From assembly GCF_017347605.1 (NCBI RefSeq), contig NZ_AP024484.1, forward strand, positions 1,517,501 to 1,581,500: DNA of 64,000 nucleotides, read 5' to 3'. This stretch comes from Prevotella herbatica (GTDB lineage: Bacteria > Bacteroidota > Bacteroidia > Bacteroidales > Bacteroidaceae). Positions within the stretch are counted from its first letter, which is position 1. The number at the start of each line of letters is the position of its first letter. This document shows, in pieces, positions 61,374 to 64,000 of the stretch. The translations under genes were made by a program, and so were the position numbers. Below the pieces are notes generated by a model. That model saw only the letters and a list, made by a program, of their open reading frames with translations. It was not told where the DNA came from and ran no database searches.

Positions 61374-64000
61374 TTAATTCTTCATATATTCACGTGGAGA
61401 CCTACCGTATAGGTTTTTGAACATTGTTGAGAATGATGCTGGATTTGTGAATCCGCATGCGAACATTACTTCAGTAATATTCTGGTATCCCTGTTCCAAT
61501 AAATGTGCTGCCTGTTTTAATCTTAGGTTGCGTATGAAGTCGTGAGGAGTTTGATTTGTTAGTTCCTTCATCTTTCTATGTAGGTGTACACGACTAATTC
61601 CAACTTCCTGAGCAATCATGTCCACATTTAAGGATGGGTCGCTAAGGTTATTGTTTATGACGCTCATAATGCGGTTTAGAAGTTTGTTATCAGGTGATTC
61701 AACATTTATCTTCTCAAGGTTGTTCTCTTGTGATTCAGATCCGTTGAATTTATTACGCAGTAGTTCACGTTGATGTAGCAAGTTTATGATCGTGCGTCGA
61801 AGTATATCCAGATTGAAAGGCTTTACGATATATGTATCAGCACCCATTTCCAATCCCTCAAGTCGGTCTTCGTCACGGCTTTTAGCAGTAAGCATTATAA
61901 CAGGGATATGGTTAGTATTGATATTGCTCTTTACGCGTGAACAAAGTTCGTTACCGTCCATGACGGGCATCATGACATCGCTAATAATAAGAGAAGGAAT
62001 TTCTTTCATGATAGCCGTTAAAGCTTCCTTACCATTTGGACAAGCTATTACGTAGAAATCTCCAGATAATTCGCGCTCAAGGTATTGTCTGATTTCGTCA
62101 TCATCCTCTGCTATTACTATCGTTTGTCTCTTACGGTTAGATAACTGCTCGTTGAGGATGTCAATCTTATCAGGGCTCATTTTATTATCTTCAACGCCAG
62201 ACAAATCATTCTCTTCGCTCAGTTCAATTAAATCAGTCTTTTTGTTATCATCATCTTCGGTGACCATCTCTTCTGGTTTAAGATGTGAATTGCCAAGTGG
62301 TAGCGTAACGACAAATTCACAACCGTCACCATTCTCAATGTTATGTGCCTGAATATCACCATAATGAAGTTCTACTAACGAACGGGCAAGGTCAAGTCCT
62401 ATTCCAGTGCCCATATTATTATCGTTTGCGGAGTTTTGAGCTTGATAAAAGCGTTCAAAAATGCGTTTGATATTCTCTTCCGGAATTTTTTCTCCGTTGT
62501 CTCTTATGGTAATATTTGCTTCAGAATCGTTATGCGTAAGTTCAATATCAATTTTTCCACCAGTAGGAGTGAACTTGAATGCATTCGAGATGATATTAAC
62601 CAATACTTTATCGAAGTTGTGTCTGTCTATCCATAAAGACAAGGCATCACTATCGTGGGTAAAATTGAAATCAATGTCTTTTATCTTTGCTTGATCGCTG
62701 AACAATGAATAAACATCATCTATGAAATTCACCATATCAGTCTCTTGCATGTGCATAGTAAGCATACCCTTATCGATCTTTCTAAGGTCCATCATCTGAT
62801 TAATAAGATGAAGTATGCGCTCGGCATTTCTCTTTATCGTTTCATACACACTTCGACGATGCATATCATCATCTTCCTTGATTAATTGAAGCAATGGTGA
62901 GACTATAAGCGTCATAGGGGTGCGTATATCATGGCTGATGTTCATGAAAAACCTCAACTTAGCTTCACCCATCTGTTCTGCATGAATATGCTCCTGAATC
63001 TGCATTCGGTCATATTCCTTGCGCTTTTGATAATGGTATATGAAATATATTATTACGCCGATGATGATTAAATATAGAATATAAGCAACCGTAGAACTAT
63101 ACCATGGTGAAGATATGTGCATAGTGAATTCCTTTATTTGTGAAGACATGTTGTTATACATGGCTTTTACTCGGAACTTATATGTACCAGGAGAAAGGTG
63201 GCTGAAAGTAATCTCATTCATGCCTGGTTGCAGACGAGTCCACTCTTCACCGTTTATACTGTATAGGTAAGTAATATTGTTTGGATCATCGTATGTGAGC
63301 GTAGAAAGGTGGATAGAAAAAGAATTGTCCTCATATTCCAGATTGAAATTGTCGCCCATAATATCAGTATTTCTTTCTTTATTGCCGATTATTATCCCTG
63401 TAATAATAACATTCGCTTTCCACGACATGTTGTTGGTCTTAATTGCATCAAACCAGTTGATACCATCAGTACCTCCGAAATACATCGTGTGTCCGTCTTT
63501 ACACACGAAAGATGCTCCATCTGAGAATTCATTACTTTGAAGACCATTGTTAGCATAGTAGCAACTTATCACCTTTCCTTCTGTTGTCATACAGCATAAT
63601 CCATGGTCAGTTCCTATCCACAAACGCCCTTTCTTGTCTTGTTCAATACAGGCAATTCCATTATCAGGCAGACCATTTTGCATGGTGTACATTTTACTTT
63701 GTCTGCTTTTAAGATTATAGCAGTAAAGCCCATCGTTTGTACCCATCCATATATGTCCTTGATGATCTTCACATACAATGCGTGAGAAAGTAGCATAATT
63801 TGGACAGTTGTTTCCGAAAACACTGAGCCAGCTACCGCTCTTTATATCAAGACAACTCATTCCTACAGAACTAGCCACATATATTTTCGTTCCGTCATGT
63901 GAAACTTTAATCTTGGCAAGATAGTCGTTTGGAAGTGAGTTAATATGTCTGTTAAGATCGGCACCCTCTTTCATTCTGTATTGTGTGATGCTATAGTCGG
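61374..64000 (-). CDS. Hybrid two-component system regulator (HTCS), 5' end outside the window
   Basis: The frame stays open to the right edge, so the gene is partial; at least 875 codons are present. From the visible N terminus: propeller blades (GHIWMGTNDGLYCYN, GRLWIGTDHGLCCM), a Y_Y_Y domain (HLSPGTYKFRVKAMYN), one membrane helix (YILYLIIIGVIIYFIY), a HisKA with phospho-His in NISHDIRTPMT, a HATPase with DNGEKIPEEN and GTGIGLDLARSLV, a receiver domain with phospho-Asp in LIISDVMMPVMDG, and an AraC DNA-binding domain (FTNPASFSTMFKNLYGRSPREY). Such one-protein systems sense glycan fragments in the periplasm and switch on local carbohydrate genes. The GH36 gene next to it is the obvious candidate target. 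Confidence 0.93.
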   Translation of the reverse strand, partial: DYSITQYRMKEGADLNRHINSLPNDYLAKIKVSHDGTKIYVASSVGMSCLDIKSGSWLSVFGNNCPNYATFSRIVCEDHQGHIWMGTNDGLYCYNLKSRQSKMYTMQNGLPDNGIACIEQDKKGRLWIGTDHGLCCMTTEGKVISCYYANNGLQSNEFSDGASFVCKDGHTMYFGGTDGINWFDAIKTNNMSWKANVIITGIIIGNKERNTDIMGDNFNLEYEDNSFSIHLSTLTYDDPNNITYLYSINGEEWTRLQPGMNEITFSHLSPGTYKFRVKAMYNNMSSQIKEFTMHISSPWYSSTVAYILYLIIIGVIIYFIYHYQKRKEYDRMQIQEHIHAEQMGEAKLRFFMNISHDIRTPMTLIVSPLLQLIKEDDDMHRRSVYETIKRNAERILHLINQMMDLRKIDKGMLTMHMQETDMVNFIDDVYSLFSDQAKIKDIDFNFTHDSDALSLWIDRHNFDKVLVNIISNAFKFTPTGGKIDIELTHNDSEANITIRDNGEKIPEENIKRIFERFYQAQNSANDNNMGTGIGLDLARSLVELHYGDIQAHNIENGDGCEFVVTLPLGNSHLKPEEMVTEDDDNKKTDLIELSEENDLSGVEDNKMSPDKIDILNEQLSNRKRQTIVIAEDDDEIRQYLERELSGDFYVIACPNGKEALTAIMKEIPSLIISDVMMPVMDGNELCSRVKSNINTNHIPVIMLTAKSRDEDRLEGLEMGADTYIVKPFNLDILRRTIINLLHQRELLRNKFNGSESQENNLEKINVESPDNKLLNRIMSVINNNLSDPSLNVDMIAQEVGISRVHLHRKMKELTNQTPHDFIRNLRLKQAAHLLEQGYQNITEVMFACGFTNPASFSTMFKNLYGRSPREYMKN

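Overview
The window looks like chromosomal DNA of a strictly host- or gut-type anaerobe of the Bacteroidales, most likely Prevotellaceae. Signs seen in the sequence: AT-rich DNA, no Shine-Dalgarno pattern, and many Bacteroidetes-type promoters (TTTG, about 19 nt, then TAnnTTTG). Lineage-typical families are also present: a PorZ-like type IX secretion protein, STN/TonB receptors with an ECF sigma/anti-sigma pair, a hybrid two-component regulator, DUF4369-thioredoxins, and a three-gene fumarate reductase/succinate dehydrogenase. There are no rRNA genes, no CRISPR array, no intact insertion sequence and no prophage. One tRNA (Pro, GGG) is present.

Layout. 0-3.5 kb: an AraC regulator convergent with a PafA-type phosphatase, then a 1.1 kb gene-free stretch holding a 165 bp element with 36 bp inverted ends and a duplicated promoter. 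3.5-12.7 kb: leuS-yitT-rdgB-porZ operon, then mutS. 12.7-14.8 kb: ychF-lgt (minus). 14.8-17.3 kb: a gene-free stretch with a 0.63 kb non-coding element (copy L), then a three-gene operon of two paralogous small membrane proteins and a lipoprotein. 17.3-27.7 kb: polA, a polyprenyl synthase, and the minus-strand run mnmG-apt-uvrC-dtd-mazG-deoC, with two parS-like sites around apt. 27.7-31.4 kb: frdCAB/sdhCAB. 31.5-33.7 kb: tRNA-Pro, then a LOG protein, an acetyltransferase and a DUF3298-type lipoprotein. 34-37.2 kb: DEAD-box helicase and a TlpA-like thioredoxin.

37.2-44.1 kb is the most structured accessory region. It is a tandem duplication of a sigma/anti-sigma/outer-membrane-receptor operon. 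In the downstream copy a deletion of about 634 bp has fused the first 22 codons of the sigma gene in frame to the membrane and C-terminal part of the anti-sigma gene. The two receptors share a 159-residue N-terminal module with only 8 differences, and their barrels are unrelated in detail. 44.2-53.8 kb: a secreted GH2 enzyme, an NAD(P)-binding reductase with an HxlR repressor, YceI, an MFS exporter, the second and inverted copy (R) of the 0.63-0.70 kb non-coding element, a BASS-like transporter and a secreted esterase. 54-56.3 kb: three paralogous secreted proteins with an unrelated membrane-anchored protein between them. 56.5-64 kb: pnp, a secreted GH36 alpha-galactosidase, and a hybrid two-component regulator that runs off the right edge.

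The best candidates for something not well described are the paired inverted non-coding element at 15.0 and 51.3 kb (two 21 bp palindromes plus repeated TGTAGG motifs), the sigma/anti-sigma fusion with its mosaic receptors, the small-membrane-protein/lipoprotein operon, and the amplified secreted family at 54-56 kb. Everything here comes from reading the sequence; no database search was run.
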